Assembly: GCF_025024155.1 (NCBI RefSeq)
Contig: NW_026251812.1
Location: 39,777-103,776 of the forward strand
Reading direction: 5' to 3'
Origin: Gamsiella multidivaricata
Taxonomy: Eukaryota; Mortierellomycota; Mortierellomycetes; Mortierellales; Mortierellaceae
DNA length: 64,000 nt
Below the pieces are notes generated by a model. That model worked only from the letters and a program-made list of their open reading frames with translations. It did no database searches and was not told where the DNA came from. The translations under genes were made by a program, and so were the position numbers. Numbering within the stretch: the stretch's first letter is position 1; each line of letters begins with the position of its first letter. Below are positions 23,739 through 37,000 of the stretch, piece after piece.

Positions 23739-26700
23739 ATGAGCTCAAGTCCAGTCGACGAGGAGAAGAGACGCCGCGAGCATGCGAGCGTTATCCGTCA
23801 ACGACGACAACCGGTTGAAACCGAGGAAGAGCTCTTGGCCATGCAGGATGAGTTCTACAAGGCCAACGACAGACCCGCCGCAGCTGTTGTCAGAGTCAAG
23901 AAACCCGTAGTGAGCGGCAGTAGCACCGGGAACTCTGGGGACACAACAAGGCACGTTACTGTTGAAGATAATGACGATGACGACATGCCTCCGCCTTTGG
24001 AAAAGGATATGGTCTCTCTTGACGGCGACCAGCTACCTCTGCAACCGCCCAGTATCCAGGCATCATCTTTCAAACTTCGAGGAGGGTCAAGATTTCTGCA
24101 GGATAGAGCCAGCAAAGGGCCTAGGACACATTTCCAGACACCCCCCAAAGGCGAGCGATTTCAGATTGACTTTGACGATGAGGATGACGGTACAAGCGTC
24201 CCTACAGCCGCAAGGACCGCTCACCATGATGGTATACAGGACGAATTCGAGACTGAGGAGGATACACGGAGGAGGCTGCGCAGCGCAGGTCCATCGATGG
24301 GTCAGGTCTTGCACGAGGTCTTGGAGAAACCCGTTAAAGAAGCTGTAGCCCCAACTACTGCGACGACGACTCCTGGTTCTCTAGTGCCGAACACGCAACC
24401 AGTCAAGGGGGGATTCAAGGGCAAGAGCTTGTTCGCGAGACGGCTCGCTGAGGCACAGAGCAAGGGGTCTTCACTATCTGGAACCCCAGAGCCCATCGCT
24501 GCGAAGGGTTCGATCAACGCTCAGAGCAGTGACACCCCCAACTCAGCCGCATACACCACGTTCATGTCGAAAATCAATACGACGCCCGACGCCATGAGAG
24601 ACACTGTTGCTTCCCCCAGCCCAGGTATGGAGCTCATAATACAATTCTCTACTGATAATTTGTTCCGCATAAATGTTACGTTCGCTCTGACAGTGTGCTT
24701 TATTCCATTAATAACTTAGTTGATACAGTGCCGATTCGACCTGCGACCAGACCAGCAGCGAGACCAGCCAGTTTTAGTGGCCAAGGAGGCAGTAAGTTGA
24801 TCATCTGCTTTATCAGCATGAAATATGAAAGGACAATTGAGCAAAATAAGGGTAGACTAAATTCTATACTGACATCTCTTGACTCGGATATATAGATCGA
24901 TCCTTTCCACCGAAGCCCTCCTCCGCGCTTCATTCGGTCTTGAAAAAGAGGCCAGATTCGCCTCACAGTACGCTAATGGAACAGATCGACGAGGAAAACA
25001 AAAGAAAGCTCGCTAGTCTGTCGCAGGAGGAAATTGAGCAGGAACAGGCGGAGCTTTTACGGAACCTAGATCCAGAGCTCGTGAAGAAACTGATGAGGCG
25101 CAACACTGTACAAAGACGAGTCAGCTTTTCGGAAGGAGTCAAAGTTGAGGACAAGGTCGTCAGTATGCATAATATCAGAGACGGGCACGGTGACTCTGCC
25201 TTCCAGGCAAAAAGGCACAATGAGGAAGAGGGCGATCATCCGTTGGCACTAAAGAGATATTTTGCTGATGTTCCTGCAGAGCCGGAAAAGTTGGAGTGGA
25301 TGGGAATTGAAAGCACGAGTGAGAACTCCGACAGTACTAAGTCTATTCTTGGCAAATCTGTCGCACCGGGACCACAGCCATACACCGTGAGTGAAGCAGA
25401 TCCGCCAGCAGCTCATTATCGGTTTGATTTTACAGGGAAGATTATCAACGACGAGAACATACCAGTTCACCTTGGGCTACATCATCATGGCGTGGATCCC
25501 ACGAAAGCCGGATACACACTTTCGGAATTGCTGCATCTTATTCGATCAACAGTGCCCAGTCAAAGAATCCTTCCTCTGAATATCGTCGCTAAGGTTCTTC
25601 AAAACTGCAGAGATCCGGCATTCGCTTCCTTTGAAGTCCGCGCTGGAATCTTGCGCTGGCTAATCGACACACTCCGCGCTCCAGTCTATATCCGTGCGGC
25701 GCTGGATGATAAGACGAATAGCGGAATTGTTGCAGCAATCAATGCAATCTACACATGGACGATGCCCCCGCCCAACCTTGGGCTGCCAGAAGACATTTGG
25801 GATTCGCTCGACCATCTGAACCGCGGCTATGAGCGGATCAGTATTGGATTCAAGTACCAGAATATTACAAAGTTCGCCAACATGGAACTCAGGTCCGATA
25901 CGCTGCAGGCGAGTCAGGAGCAGGGAACAGAGACAGAAGAGACGATTGCAGCGCACGCGATTTTGGCTTCAAAGGATCCTGTAGAGGGTCTGCTTGCTAT
26001 GAACATCATCCCCCGACTTCGATATATTCTGGACGTTTGCCAACTACCAGCCTTCTCGAATGCGCAAGTGTTGGATATCTTATTAACTATCGTGCGGAGC
26101 AACGCGGGTGCAGCCAAGAAGGCTTTCCAATGCGAGGGTTTGATTGCGGCGCTTATCCGACACTACGGCGCAATCTCGTGGCCCTCTGAGAGAGGTGATC
26201 TGGAGCTGAACTGCACAGTCAAGGCAATATCGATCCTGGATATCATCGTCAGATCGTCCAAGGAAGTTGCATCAGCAGTGATTGACGAAGGACATTTGGA
26301 GCCCCTGCTTCGTTTCTTGGTGGTTACGCCCGAGGCAAAGGCGGAGAATAGACGCGGTTTTGCAATCCAAACCCAGGTGTTGAAGCTGTTTCGGTCATTG
26401 GCAGCATATGGACTCTACTGTAATGTGCTGGGTGACAGTTTGCAGTCGCTGCTGCTTCAGGATCTTGCCCAGACAATCGCGGAGCGAAACAAGGGCGACC
26501 TCGATCCAGTAGTCAAAACGTTCCTTTCCAGAAAGCTGTCCATGTTTTTCCAGCTCGCCACTGCTTGGACCCATGCTGCCGCAGATGTGCATCGCACGAT
26601 CCCAGAGCACTCGCTTTGTTGGGCGCAGGCTGCGGCTTTCCTTGACCCTGCTCTGGATGGAATCACGCACTGGAAGCACTCGGATCATCTATCTACCTTC

Positions 26701-29019
26701 AATATTGAAGATGCGATGTTGGCCGCTTCCACGGTTCGCTATATCAGTACCTGGGCACGCTATCTTTCGACTAACCCGCCGGACAACGAGCAGATCTTGG
26801 AACGCGTTTGGAAAGCTGTGCATTTCACGACCTGGACCAACTCGAACGCATACAAAACCGTGCATGGGCGGCTGACATCGCTCTTAAAGGACGTTCCAGG
26901 GCTGGACGAGCCTGCGCTACCTCATGTCGGTATAACGATGAACAACCCTTCAGCTTTGTCAGCCATCGCGTCTAATCTTTTCGAGGTGTCTCTGTGTTGC
27001 GAATACCTGAGCAGCCATTTGACTGCTATGTTTTACCTCGCTCGCCTCACTTCTGCGCAGCCTTTTATCTTACATGAGACCATCCAGACCTTGGTGTCCG
27101 AGTCCGTCTTTGGACTGGTGGAGCAGGTGACCAAGTACGAGTTGACGATCCAGGACCAGATCCCGACGACCTTGCCGCCTTGGACAGCATTTGTCTCTCG
27201 ACATGGTGTCTACTTTGTCGCTCATTGGCTCACGGCCATGGATGCTCTCGTGTACCAGCAGGATCCCGATAATAGCTCGCACATCAAGCTGACCTTCTTC
27301 CCGCTCTTCCAAGTTACAGCGCTATCCTTGCTCCAGATTGTCCTCCCTGGAGACGAGAGTCTGAGTCATGATGTGCTGCTCAAGATTCTCTTCAACCCAC
27401 GCGTTCTTGCCAAGCTGCTTAACCAGAACGCCAAGCAGGTCACAGTCGTGAGGCGAATTCTGGAACCATTGTACCTACAATGCTTTGTCAAGAGTGACAA
27501 AGACCTGAAGCAGTCGCAAAGTCTTTGGATGCATGATGGTCGTGGTATCAACAGCCTGGTGATGGATTATGGAAAGATCACGGGCCAGCCATTGTTCAAC
27601 TGGCTGTTTTATCCGATCGACCTGCTTTTCAAGAGTAAGATGACGTTTGTGGAGGAGTCTGGGGCGTTAATCGCAGCGACCTCGGTAGCGCACTGCACGC
27701 TTGATTTCGTCTATTCGCTGTTGCAAACCCTGGACGGCATATCGTTCGAGCTCATCTATATGGCGTCACTCAAGTTGCTATCATTGGAAGGCGAAAAGGA
27801 ACCCCATGACAGACCGGGGGAGGACGAGGAGGAAGAGGAAGGGGAGGAAGAAGAAGATGGTTTTATTGATGAGGAAGTCGATGCCAATATCAACAAACTG
27901 CTGGATCACTTCAGTACTCGCGGCGATTGCTCTTTGGTTTCCGATGGTCCTCAAGGCCTGACGGCACTGTCCGAAAAGACACTCTCAGTCCTCACGGCTC
28001 CCTTGCCTTTCACACAGTTCATGAAAAACTTTATAGAGAACTCCTTCACGACAGGCACGCTCTTGCAGTTCCAGTCAACGGCGGCTCGATTCTTGTTTCC
28101 AGCCATGGCGCTTTCTTCTGAGCTGCAGCTTCTCATTTGGCAAGAGTCCTTCAACTTTCTGGGAGGGATAACGACCAAGTGGGAGGAACTTGACGCGGGC
28201 ACACTCAGAAGTCTGATTACAGACGACCAAGAGTGCGTAACATCGGAAGTCCTAAAGCACTATCTTAAAGCGGTCGTCAGCGGACGAGTGATCAAGCAAC
28301 GCAACCCTGCGCTTTACTGGATCGCAGTTCATCATCTGGCCCGGGTCGCATTTGGCCCTATTCAGATGCCATCTCCACCTCGCGGTGGTCTACGTTCTAG
28401 AGCAGCGCCTCCAGGGGATGCGTCCGACAAGCAGGACGAGGGAGAAGGATTATCTGCAGAGGATGCGGCTGCATTGGAGGAGCGACGTACGATTGTTAAG
28501 ACGATTGTTTCAGGAACGAAGAGCAAAGAGCTGGTTCGGGACTGGGTCCAGTATGAGGGACGGAATTACGAACAATCATCGTCTACTTTGAACAAGAAAT
28601 TGTCTTCCTCGGCAAACACCAGTTCCACACCCTTGACAGCAGCAGTGACAATGTCGTCATCTGCATCTGCCCCAGTATTGGCGGATAGTATCTTTTCAAC
28701 GTCGCCTGTAGTCAAGTCGCCGAGTCGTCCGCTGTCACTCCTGTCGACGTCGGCATCGTTTCCTGTGATTGGTAGCAGCGATTACCTGAGCTGCGACAAC
28801 ATTCTGACACCGCCGGAGTGTTTCCTCGAGCGGAGACAACTGATGGTCGGTGCACGTAAGGCATGGCTCGAGGGCGTTGTAGGCAAGGAGGGATTGGGTC
28901 GTGTGGAACAGGCGATCATGGAGGGAACACCTGTTGGTACACATGGAGGTCCTGGAGGGGTGCATGGGTCCCATAGTTCCCATACACCGCATTACGGAGG
29001 AGGGAGATGGGCTCACTAG
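23739..29019 (+). CDS. RPAP1: RPAP1, RNA polymerase II-associated protein 1
   Basis: Factor for assembly and nuclear import of RNA polymerase II; in animals it also links the polymerase with Mediator. Exons: 23739-24624, 24720-24791 and 24896-29019 (1693 aa). The N-terminus has the conserved ETEEELLAMQDEF stretch (about residues 29-41). The RPAP1_N segment LSQEEIEQEQAELLRNLDP lies near residue 350. The RPAP1_C signature follows at about 460-530: YRFDFTGKII, then LGLHHHGVDPTKAGYTLSELL and LIRSTVPSQR. The rest is a long helical-repeat region with an acidic loop (EDEEEEEGEEEEDGF, about residue 1290). The C-terminal tail is Ser/Gly/His-rich. Length is close to animal RPAP1 (about 1400) with extra low-complexity parts. 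The start at 23739 is the first ATG of the frame. Confidence 0.92.
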
Positions 29020-29670
29020 TGACAGGATATTTACATGTATTGTTTTTATTGATGGGTGGGTTCTTAGGGTGGTTAAAGCCAGAATAGGCTCTCTTAATAA
29101 AACTGTGTGCACACATCTAGCCGGGTGAAAAAGTGGGAGAGTGCTTATGGAATGTCAGGAATATGAGCACCGACGTAGCCTAACATTTTCCACCGACATG
29201 ATCTAACATCTCCCACTGACCGAATGGTGTGCGTAAACACACTCACCGCTTAAAGGCCCGAGAGACAACACACCTCATGCCGCTGTGTGGGCTCGGGGGA
29301 CATTACACCACACATTACACCACACAGACACGCTTCTTTTTTCCGTAGACTGCGTTTAGTGCCCGGAGAAATAAAGGAGGACTCCCTGCCGGACCTCTTT
29401 TCTTTTTTTTTCTTCGTTGCCACCATTGCTGCCGCCTCACCACTACCACCTCCCCTCTCCCTCACCTTCCACCCCGCCCTCTTCCCCCACTTGTCAGATT
29501 ATATTTGACATCAGCCTCTCTCCTCCTCCTCTCTTCTCTTTACCCTCCCTTTCTTTCCTTCGTTATTCCTTCGTTGCTCCTTAGCTCTTTCACGCGTTCA
29601 TCATCACCATCCGTCCTTCCCTCCTTCCGTCTTTTCACTGTTCTTTCCTCTGAAAAAAATACAGCCAGCC
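29020..29670. other. Intergenic: RPAP1 3' flank and promoter of small secreted-protein gene
   Basis: The last 280 bp (about 29390-29660) is strikingly pyrimidine-rich on the plus strand, ending in TGAAAAAAATACAGCCAGCCATG. Such CT-rich leaders are typical of highly expressed fungal genes. Confidence 0.45.
29096..29101 (+). terminator. Poly(A) signal AATAAA of RPAP1
   Basis: AATAAA lies 77 bp after the RPAP1 stop codon. Confidence 0.5.
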
Positions 29671-30422
29671 ATGACTCGCACCGCCCTCCTCCCTCTCCTC
29701 TTCATCGCTGCCCTCGCCCTGTTCTCTCAGGTCCATGCTCAGACAAAGCCCGAGTGCTCTCCCCTGCACGAGCTTTACAAGGCATGGGTTGCTCCCTGCA
29801 CCCAGAACAACACTGTCATCCCCAATGCTGATTCTGACCCAGCATGGAAGCCGTGTATTTGCAAGACAGGTACGTCTTTTGTCTCCAACACTCACCCACA
29901 GCAATAAAAAATTATCAAGGACATGGACGAGAACAGAGCAATGAGGGTGAGGGCGAGGGTGAGGGCGTTGAGCAATTCAATTTTGCCCGGGATTTAAAAT
30001 TAAACACCCAGAACACTGCCACCCGTACCTGGGAATTCGCATATTTTTGTTTCTTCCACTCACCTCGCGCCATTTTCTTTACGATATCAATAGGCTTCTA
30101 CCCACTTGCCTCAGCCAGCGAAAACTGCGCCCTGGACGGAACCAGCCAGGGAAATCGGATCACGCCTGAGTCTCTCGACGAGCTGTGCAAGGATGTAAGC
30201 GGATATGCCACTGCAGCCAATCAAAAGGAACAGCCTGAACTGTCCCCGGCGCTGGCCACGGTCACCTCGATCTCAAAGTCCTTGCCAACTGCCACGACCA
30301 CTGGCGCTGTTAGCAGTCCTACTGCTACTCAAAGCGGCGCAGAGGCAGCAAAGGCATTCGGCCTGGGACGCGTGGTAGTCTCTTTGGTTGCGATGGTGCT
30401 GGCCACGGCTGCGGCTCTTTAA
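29671..30422 (+). CDS. Small secreted, probably GPI-anchored cysteine-containing protein
   Basis: Unknown function; probably a cell-surface protein. Exons: 29671-29869 and 30094-30422 (175 aa). It begins with a clear signal peptide (TALLPLLFIAALALFSQVHA, cleavage after VHA-Q). The mature part has six cysteines (ECSP, APCTQ, PCICK, ENCAL, ELCKD), consistent with three disulfides, and an N-glycosylation site NNT. A Ser/Thr-rich stretch (ISKSLPTATTTGAVSSPTAT) follows. The C-terminus is hydrophobic (RVVVSLVAMVLATAAAL), as expected of a GPI-attachment signal. The 224-bp intron splits the cysteine domain in phase 1. The cysteine spacing does not match CFEM or hydrophobin patterns. A long CT-rich leader suggests strong expression. 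Confidence 0.85.
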
Positions 30423-31189
30423 AGGAACAAGGCAAGAACGTGCTTTTTGCCCCCATTGCAAAAAGAAAAAAAAATATTATCCCTAATAATAAAACAGCTA
30501 ATTTGCAACATCTTGGAGGATATGGTGTATATTCGTTTGTTTATCCGAATTGGTCATCCTTATTTACGGCTAGGCTATGCTGTTAGTCTACGAGCCCTGG
30601 GTGATTCTAATTGCCAGTATTAGTCGAGTACAGTTCAGCTAAAGATCAATGGGAGACTTTAAGCGTGTAGACGAGAGTGCTGCTTGTGGATGCTTTGTCG
30701 TTATCGTACTTTGTTCCACTTGCGGCCTCGGCAACCCTTGATCGCGAGAAGATAGTGAGTTGCCACCATTTTTAAAAAAATTGTTGAACGCAAAAAATTG
30801 AAAGGCTCGCTCTCTCTTTCACAATGGCCGGGTCAAGTGCGCACAATAATGGTGCCCTTAATTGTGTTAGCTCAGCAGGACTAGAGGGCAACTGTTTATT
30901 CTACACAGAGGCTGGGCTTCAGTGACACCATACAATGGATGAAAGGCATGCTGAGTTGAGTCCTTCGATTACTAATGGAGACCTCTTTAATTGATATCTC
31001 TGTAACTGCACATGGAATCCGGATTTGGAGCCGTGTGAATCTTGCTCGACCTTAAATATCAGGTCCTTGTTTTTTTTTCTTTTTTTCTTTTTCCCTTCAC
31101 ATCCACCGCCACCAAAACACTTCCTCTTTTTCAATAACAAAAACAAGGCCTCAACAGCATCTTCACTAGTTACTACCTCTAACACCAAC
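30423..31189. other. Intergenic: upstream region of cystathionine gamma-lyase
   Basis: 766 bp. A pyrimidine-rich run (about 31068-31100) precedes the start codon. No further gene, RNA or clear regulatory motif is seen. Confidence 0.45.
30488..30493 (+). terminator. Poly(A) signal AATAAA of secreted-protein gene
   Basis: AATAATAAAA lies about 65 bp after the stop codon at 30422. Confidence 0.5.
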
Positions 31190-33724
31190 ATGTCTGCCAA
31201 GTACTTCAACGACGATCACACTGAGCACATCCTCGAGGCAAACTTCGGCACCCGTGCCGTGCACGCCGGCCAACACCCTGATCCTGTCACTGGTATGAAG
31301 TCGCTCCCTATATTTGTTATGGTCATCTGTTTGCTGGAACCATCTGTATCATTGTACGAGTGATCTTTTACGGTCATGGTCCAACAATTGCAAGCAATCG
31401 GCATGAATCTGCAGAGCAGAGCAGTAGCGGCAAAGACGAATAAAAGATGTGCTTCTGATCAGTTGTATCATTCGATCTCTTGCTTCGATTACTTGCTCCA
31501 CAATAGGTGCTGTCATCCCTCCTCTGTCGCTCTCGACTACCTTCAAGCAGCACGGAGCCGGTGAACACAATGTAAGTGCTCGTTTATATTTCTCCTTGTT
31601 CCTCAAGTGCGAAAGGGAAGACTGCATCACAAATCGGCCCTTTTTTTTTTTTTGTATTCTTGTGGAGGTACTTGGTGCAACATGTACTGCACGAAAAACA
31701 ATTTGTCAGATGCTTTGAAGTGAGGGAGAGAGGGGCCTTGATGAAAGGAGAAAGACAAAAAGGCTGTTCGATTTGTCAGGGGCAAAAGCGCAGCAATAAT
31801 GTTCTTGGATCTGCTGCTACATTGCTTGCTGAATAAATGTATCGATCACCCCATTTCTCGAGGATCGATGCAATCCTGTCTTGAAATAGCACCAAGGGGT
31901 TCATAGATCAAGTGCAGAAAAAAGAAACCCTGGGGACTCTGTTCATGTGTACGGCTTCCAATTTTGTTTTATTTTACGTGGACCCCAATTCATTCATATA
32001 TTTTAGTATCGAAATTGTGTGCTTCGCTGGGTGGGAATTTGAATTTCAAAACGCGACAAGGAAGTCATCATCTTCGCTTCCATCACGGAGGGATAAGAAA
32101 GAGAGACAAGTACATGGATCTGTCGTCGGTTGGTCTGCTCCCAAGAAAGACAATTAGCGCATTGTGGATCCTTCTGCGGCGCAGACGCCGAGACGACTAC
32201 TCGGCTTCAGTTCTATACACCACCGTGGGAAACGACCCTAGGATACAACATTAGTTCGACGCCGGCATTTTTGAGGACCATGGACACCATAGACACCCCA
32301 GACAAGCTCGGCCAATGGTCTTTTTTTTTTATTTATTTTCATGGTCGCACACGATGAACGTGGGAGAAGAACCTTAGCCACGATACAGCACATTTCACAC
32401 ACATATCCTAATACGCTCTTAGAAGCGCATGAGAGAAAACAAAGAGGCAAAGGGAGCCCGTGGGCATTCAAAAGACGAGGCTAGAGTGCCTTTTGTTTGT
32501 GTGGTGGTTGGGTCCCCATCCCTTTTTTTTTTTATTCTTGGTCTGGACTCTCGATTTAACATTTCCACTATTCCTGTGCTCGCTAATAGGGATTTGACTA
32601 CTCCCGCTCTGGAAACCCTAACCGTAAGGCCTTCGAGACTGCGGTTGCTGCCCTTGAGGGTGGTAAGCACGGATTGGCCTTCTCCTCTGGATCGGCTACT
32701 ACTGCCACCATCGTCTCTTCGTTGCCTGCTGGATCGCACATCGTCTCTGTGAACGATGTCTACGGAGGTACCTACCGCTACTTTACCAAGGTTGCCTCGG
32801 TTTTGGGAGTCGAGGTCACCTTTGTCGACCTCAAGGATGCTGCCAACATCTCCACTGTCATTCGCCCCAACACCAAGCTCGTCTGGATTGAGACCCCCAC
32901 CAACCCTACCCTGCGCTTGGTCGACATCAAGGCCGTTGCCGAGATTGCCCACAAGCACAACGCCAAGCTGGTTGTTGATAACACCTTTATGAGCCCCTTC
33001 TTCCAGAACCCACTTCAGCTGGGTGCCGACATCGTCGTTCACTCCGTTACTAAGTACATCAACGGACACTCTGAGTAAGTTGAATCGCTGAATAGGTTAT
33101 ACCATTGTATCTCTAGTGTTTTAAACGGAACATTGCTGATGCTGACCATCGTACTCTACTCATGCATCCCGATTTAGTGTTGTCATGGGTGTTGCTGTTA
33201 CTTCGGATGAGGAGATCTTTACCAAGTTGGCCTTCTTGCAGAACTCTATCGGCGCTGTCCCGTCTGCTTTCGACTGCTTTCTCGCCAACCGTGGTCTGAA
33301 GACCCTTCATCTCCGCATGCGCCAGCACGCTGCCTCAGCCCAGGCCATTGCTGAGGCGTTGGAGGCCTCTCCTCGCGTCGAGAATGTCATTTACCCCGGC
33401 TTGCCCTCGCACCCTCAGCACGAGTTGGCCAAGCGTCAGCAAAAGGGATTCGGAGGCATGATTTCGTTCAGAATTAAGGGCGATTTGGCCACTGCTAATG
33501 CCTTCTTGCGCCACGTCAAGCTCTTCACCTTGGCCGAAAGTTTGGGAGGTGTTGAGTCCCTCTGCGAATTGCCCGCCACCATGACCCACGGATCCGTCTC
33601 GGCTGAGGACCGTGCAGCCTTGGGCATCACTGAGAACTTGATCCGCTTGTCGGTCGGTATTGAGGATACTGAGGATCTGGTCAAGGATGTCTTGGCTGCC
33701 CTTGAGGCCTCGGTTAAGCTGTAA
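31190..33724 (+). CDS. CYS3: Cystathionine gamma-lyase
   Basis: PLP enzyme of reverse transsulfuration: cystathionine to cysteine, 2-oxobutyrate and ammonia, in the cytosol. Exons: 31190-31292, 31507-31571, 32590-33074 and 33178-33724 (399 aa, the usual length). Family signatures: GTRAVHAGQHPDP, YSRSGNPNR (phosphate grip), SSGSATTATI, and the PLP-lysine motif SVTKYINGHSDVVMG with K211 and the last intron between S and D. The C-terminus has SLGGVESLCELPATMTHGSV and IRLSVGIEDTEDL, which favour gamma-lyase over gamma-synthase or beta-lyase. Intron 2 (31572-32589) is 1018 bp, far longer than the others in the window. It contains several T10-12 runs and an AATAAA at 31832-31837. A large antisense frame over exon 3 (32419-33069) is a codon-bias shadow. 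Confidence 0.95.
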
Positions 33725-34036
33725 AGTATCATCACACACAAAGCATCGCTTTACATATTCTACAACGCAACCTAGATATTTTAGACCATTGTTTCTACGG
33801 CTTGATCGTTCAATAATTGCCCGTATCATTGTATAGTTCTTCATTCATTAAGCATCAAATAAAAATATGCGCACTATAGCAGCGTGCAACAACGCACAGA
33901 CTCTGCCACCGAAGGATGCAGATCGAAATCAAAAGCCACTGGCTGCTCAGCATCGAGCAGTCTCCTTCAGAGCGCGGCACAGGTAGCAGAGACAGGCTGA
34001 ACTCATCGATCCAAAGCTCATCATCCTTTGCTAGTC
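33725..34036. other. Short intergenic region between CYS3 and ARP8
   Basis: 312 bp serve as both the CYS3 3' flank and the ARP8 promoter. No motif stands out apart from the poly(A) signal. Confidence 0.45.
33858..33863 (+). terminator. Poly(A) signal AATAAA of CYS3
   Basis: AATAAA lies 134 bp after the stop codon. Confidence 0.45.
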
Positions 34037-37000
34037 ATGGAAGATGTCCAGATGGAGGATGTCAGCGCCGACACCGCCAAGCAAGCCCCGCAGGAGGTCA
34101 AGGCAGAAACACAGGTTAACCAGCAGCACATCGACACCAGTATGTCTGACGTTGATCAGCTCAAGGCATCGGACTCTGCCAACATGGACTCAAACGAGCA
34201 TGGACAAAAGCAGGAAAAGTTTGTTGCAGAAACTGCGCTTTCCACAGATGCATCACCTGCGACGGACGCAACATCAGCAGCGCTAGCGTCAGGACCTGCA
34301 ACAGACGAAGCCGCACCATCCACAGAAGCAGCAACAGCACCTCCGCCACAACCAATACGGACATACATACCGCAGTTCAAGTTCACGACGTTTGTGGCTA
34401 TGGCACCTTTACCTAATCGAAACAGCAGCAGCAATTTCCTTAAGACGGACAAGAATTTCGTTCTCAAGGACATGGCAGCCAAGCAAAGACGGCGTAAGCG
34501 CAAGGTTGTAGAGGATCCGACACAGGAAGGAGAGACGAGGGCTGAGGACGTAGGCGAGGATGCTATCGAGGACAAGGGTAGCGAGAACGGTGCTGCGAAG
34601 AAAAAAAAGAGCGATGAATTTTCGGCTATCCGGAGAGGGATCTTTGCGGATGATGAGGATGAGGAAGACAAGGATGGCGATGAGCAGGATGACGAAGCCC
34701 AGCATAAGGACAAGGATGAAGATGATTACGAGGACAGTAGCGACAGCGACTCAGAAGCGAGTGTCGTGAATGAAGAAGATGAGAACGGCGAGACGAAGTC
34801 GGTAAGCATTCCGACGCTGTGTGGTGCAGTTAGTGTTATATTACTGGTCATGGATCATGCTCGGGATGGTTAAAACTAATGTTTTCGCCCTTCAAATGGT
34901 AGTCTTCGAATGCTGGCAAAAAGATTATTGTCATTCACCCAGGATCACGGATATTGAGGATCGGAAGAGCTTCGGATGCATACCCGGTCGCAACCCCACA
35001 TTGCATTGCACGGCGGATGCACGGAACTGCTACCACAGGAGTAATTATTAATGGAAAGCCAGCTGCAACATTGGCTCCAGTATCAGTAGCCTCAACAGGA
35101 GCCGGACAAGGAGATGACACGTCCATCGACCTCAAGGATGGAGAGGTAAAAGAGCAGGAACAGCAAAACGATAAGACGGATGCAGGGGAAGATAATAACA
35201 CCATGGATGTGGATGGCGACGATGACGAAGAGGAAGCTCACGATATTTCTGAGGTACTTGATGTAAGAGATAGAAACACTGAACTCTTCAGCATTTAGCA
35301 ATGCGGCTTTGATTGGCTTCATTATTTTCAGCAGACTGAATCACGATCCCTATTTACGCTGATAGGTCTTGAATGACAAATACTTGCAGGAGATTGAGTA
35401 CGACCTTAAGCTGCGCATGAAAGCCGCTAAGCGACGACCAGTACCCAATGCAAAGATGCAGGTCAGGTCTTTCAACACTTCCACGAGACCCGAGAGGATT
35501 TTGGATCATAATGATCCTTACAAGGTTGAGTGGACGGATCCAGCCGCAGAGGGTGAATACATTATTGGACAGAAGGTGAGGATCGCTTGTACCTTCATGC
35601 TTTCTCGAGTATACCTGTCAGGCTTCTCTGTCTAATACATTGATATGGAACACTCATTCCGTCTTACGTTCTTAATTCGTCTGGTTAGGCATTAAACTTG
35701 CCGCCTGGAAAGAACCACACCTTCAAGTTGTTCTGGCCGATCGTGGGCGGAAAGCTGAATGACCAAGATTACACCACGCCACGAGTTGTAGTCTCAGATC
35801 TGGAGACAATATGGACAAAGGTCATCCAGGACGATCTTGGGATCGAACCAAAGAAGTTCAGGGTATGTTTATTTCGTCATACTCGTACAGGACCCGGAGA
35901 GAATGCGGTCCTACGACACAGCACTAACATTATGTATGTTAAATCTTGTTTGTATCAGAAACATTATGCGCTTCTAGTCATCCCAGACCTATACAACAAA
36001 CTGTATGTCACTGAGCTCATCAACATGCTACTCAAGTCGATGCAGTTCCGCGGCGTCATGGTCCAGCAGGAATCGGTGTGTGCTGCATATGGTGCAGGGG
36101 TTTCCACCGCCTGTGTTGTTGATATCGGAGCAGAGGTCACTAAGGTAGCCTGCGTTGAGGACGGTATCTGCATTCCCAACTCCAGAGCGGTCTTGAAGTA
36201 TGGCGGAGATGACATTACACGGTGCTTCACAGCTCTGGTCAAACGGACAGGATTCCCCTATGAGGAGCTGGATCTGGCACAGACATATGACTGGAGGCTG
36301 ATGGAAGAGCTGAAGGAAAAGTGGTGCACGATGAATGAGGCGGATCTTACAGTACAAGTATACAGCTTTTTCGTTCGGCGGCCTGAGAAGCATACGGAGA
36401 AATATCAGGTTAAGGTCTATGACGAGGTTGCGCTGTCGCCAATGGTAAGAAGGAATATGTGGCATAGCTTTGCTTTTGTTTAAGTGCTAATTACGAGGCA
36501 AATCAGCGCTAATGCTATAATTCATTTGTTTTTGCATAGTGCTTATTCTTCCCTGGAGTCATTCGTCGGTGGATAGAGGAGCGCGAGATCAATCCCAGTT
36601 TTGCAAAGATTACCAACTACGAAGATATTAATGAAGATGCTCCACCAGTACGTCCATGTGAATGATTTGCGTCCTCGGTAGTCGGCAACGATTACTATTG
36701 CATTAGGGCGTGTATTAATCGTTTGTTGTATTTAATTTTCAACTAGATTGCATTAATGAATCAAAACACCAAAAAGAACACTGCGGCAGCTGCGGCGGCA
36801 GTTGCAGCAGCTAGAGCGGGAACGCCGTCGTTGATAGCTCCAGGCGAAGAAAATAACGGCAGCAATGTTGGAACGCCCAACGCAACACCTGCACCGACAC
36901 CCGTACCGTCCGCGGTGCCTCCAGGAGTATCTGCTGGAGAGATCACACCCGTTGTGAGGCCTTTTGCAATGGAGCCATCAGTGACGACGACGGATAAATC

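Noticed and set aside
32419..33069. 216-codon antisense frame over cystathionine gamma-lyase exon 3
   Set aside because: It mirrors the strongly codon-biased sense exon and is Gly/Val/Asp-rich, as expected of an antisense shadow.
34156..34713. 185-codon antisense frame over ARP8 exon 1
   Set aside because: Poly-Ser reading of the acidic/Ala-rich sense strand; no domain and no splice context.
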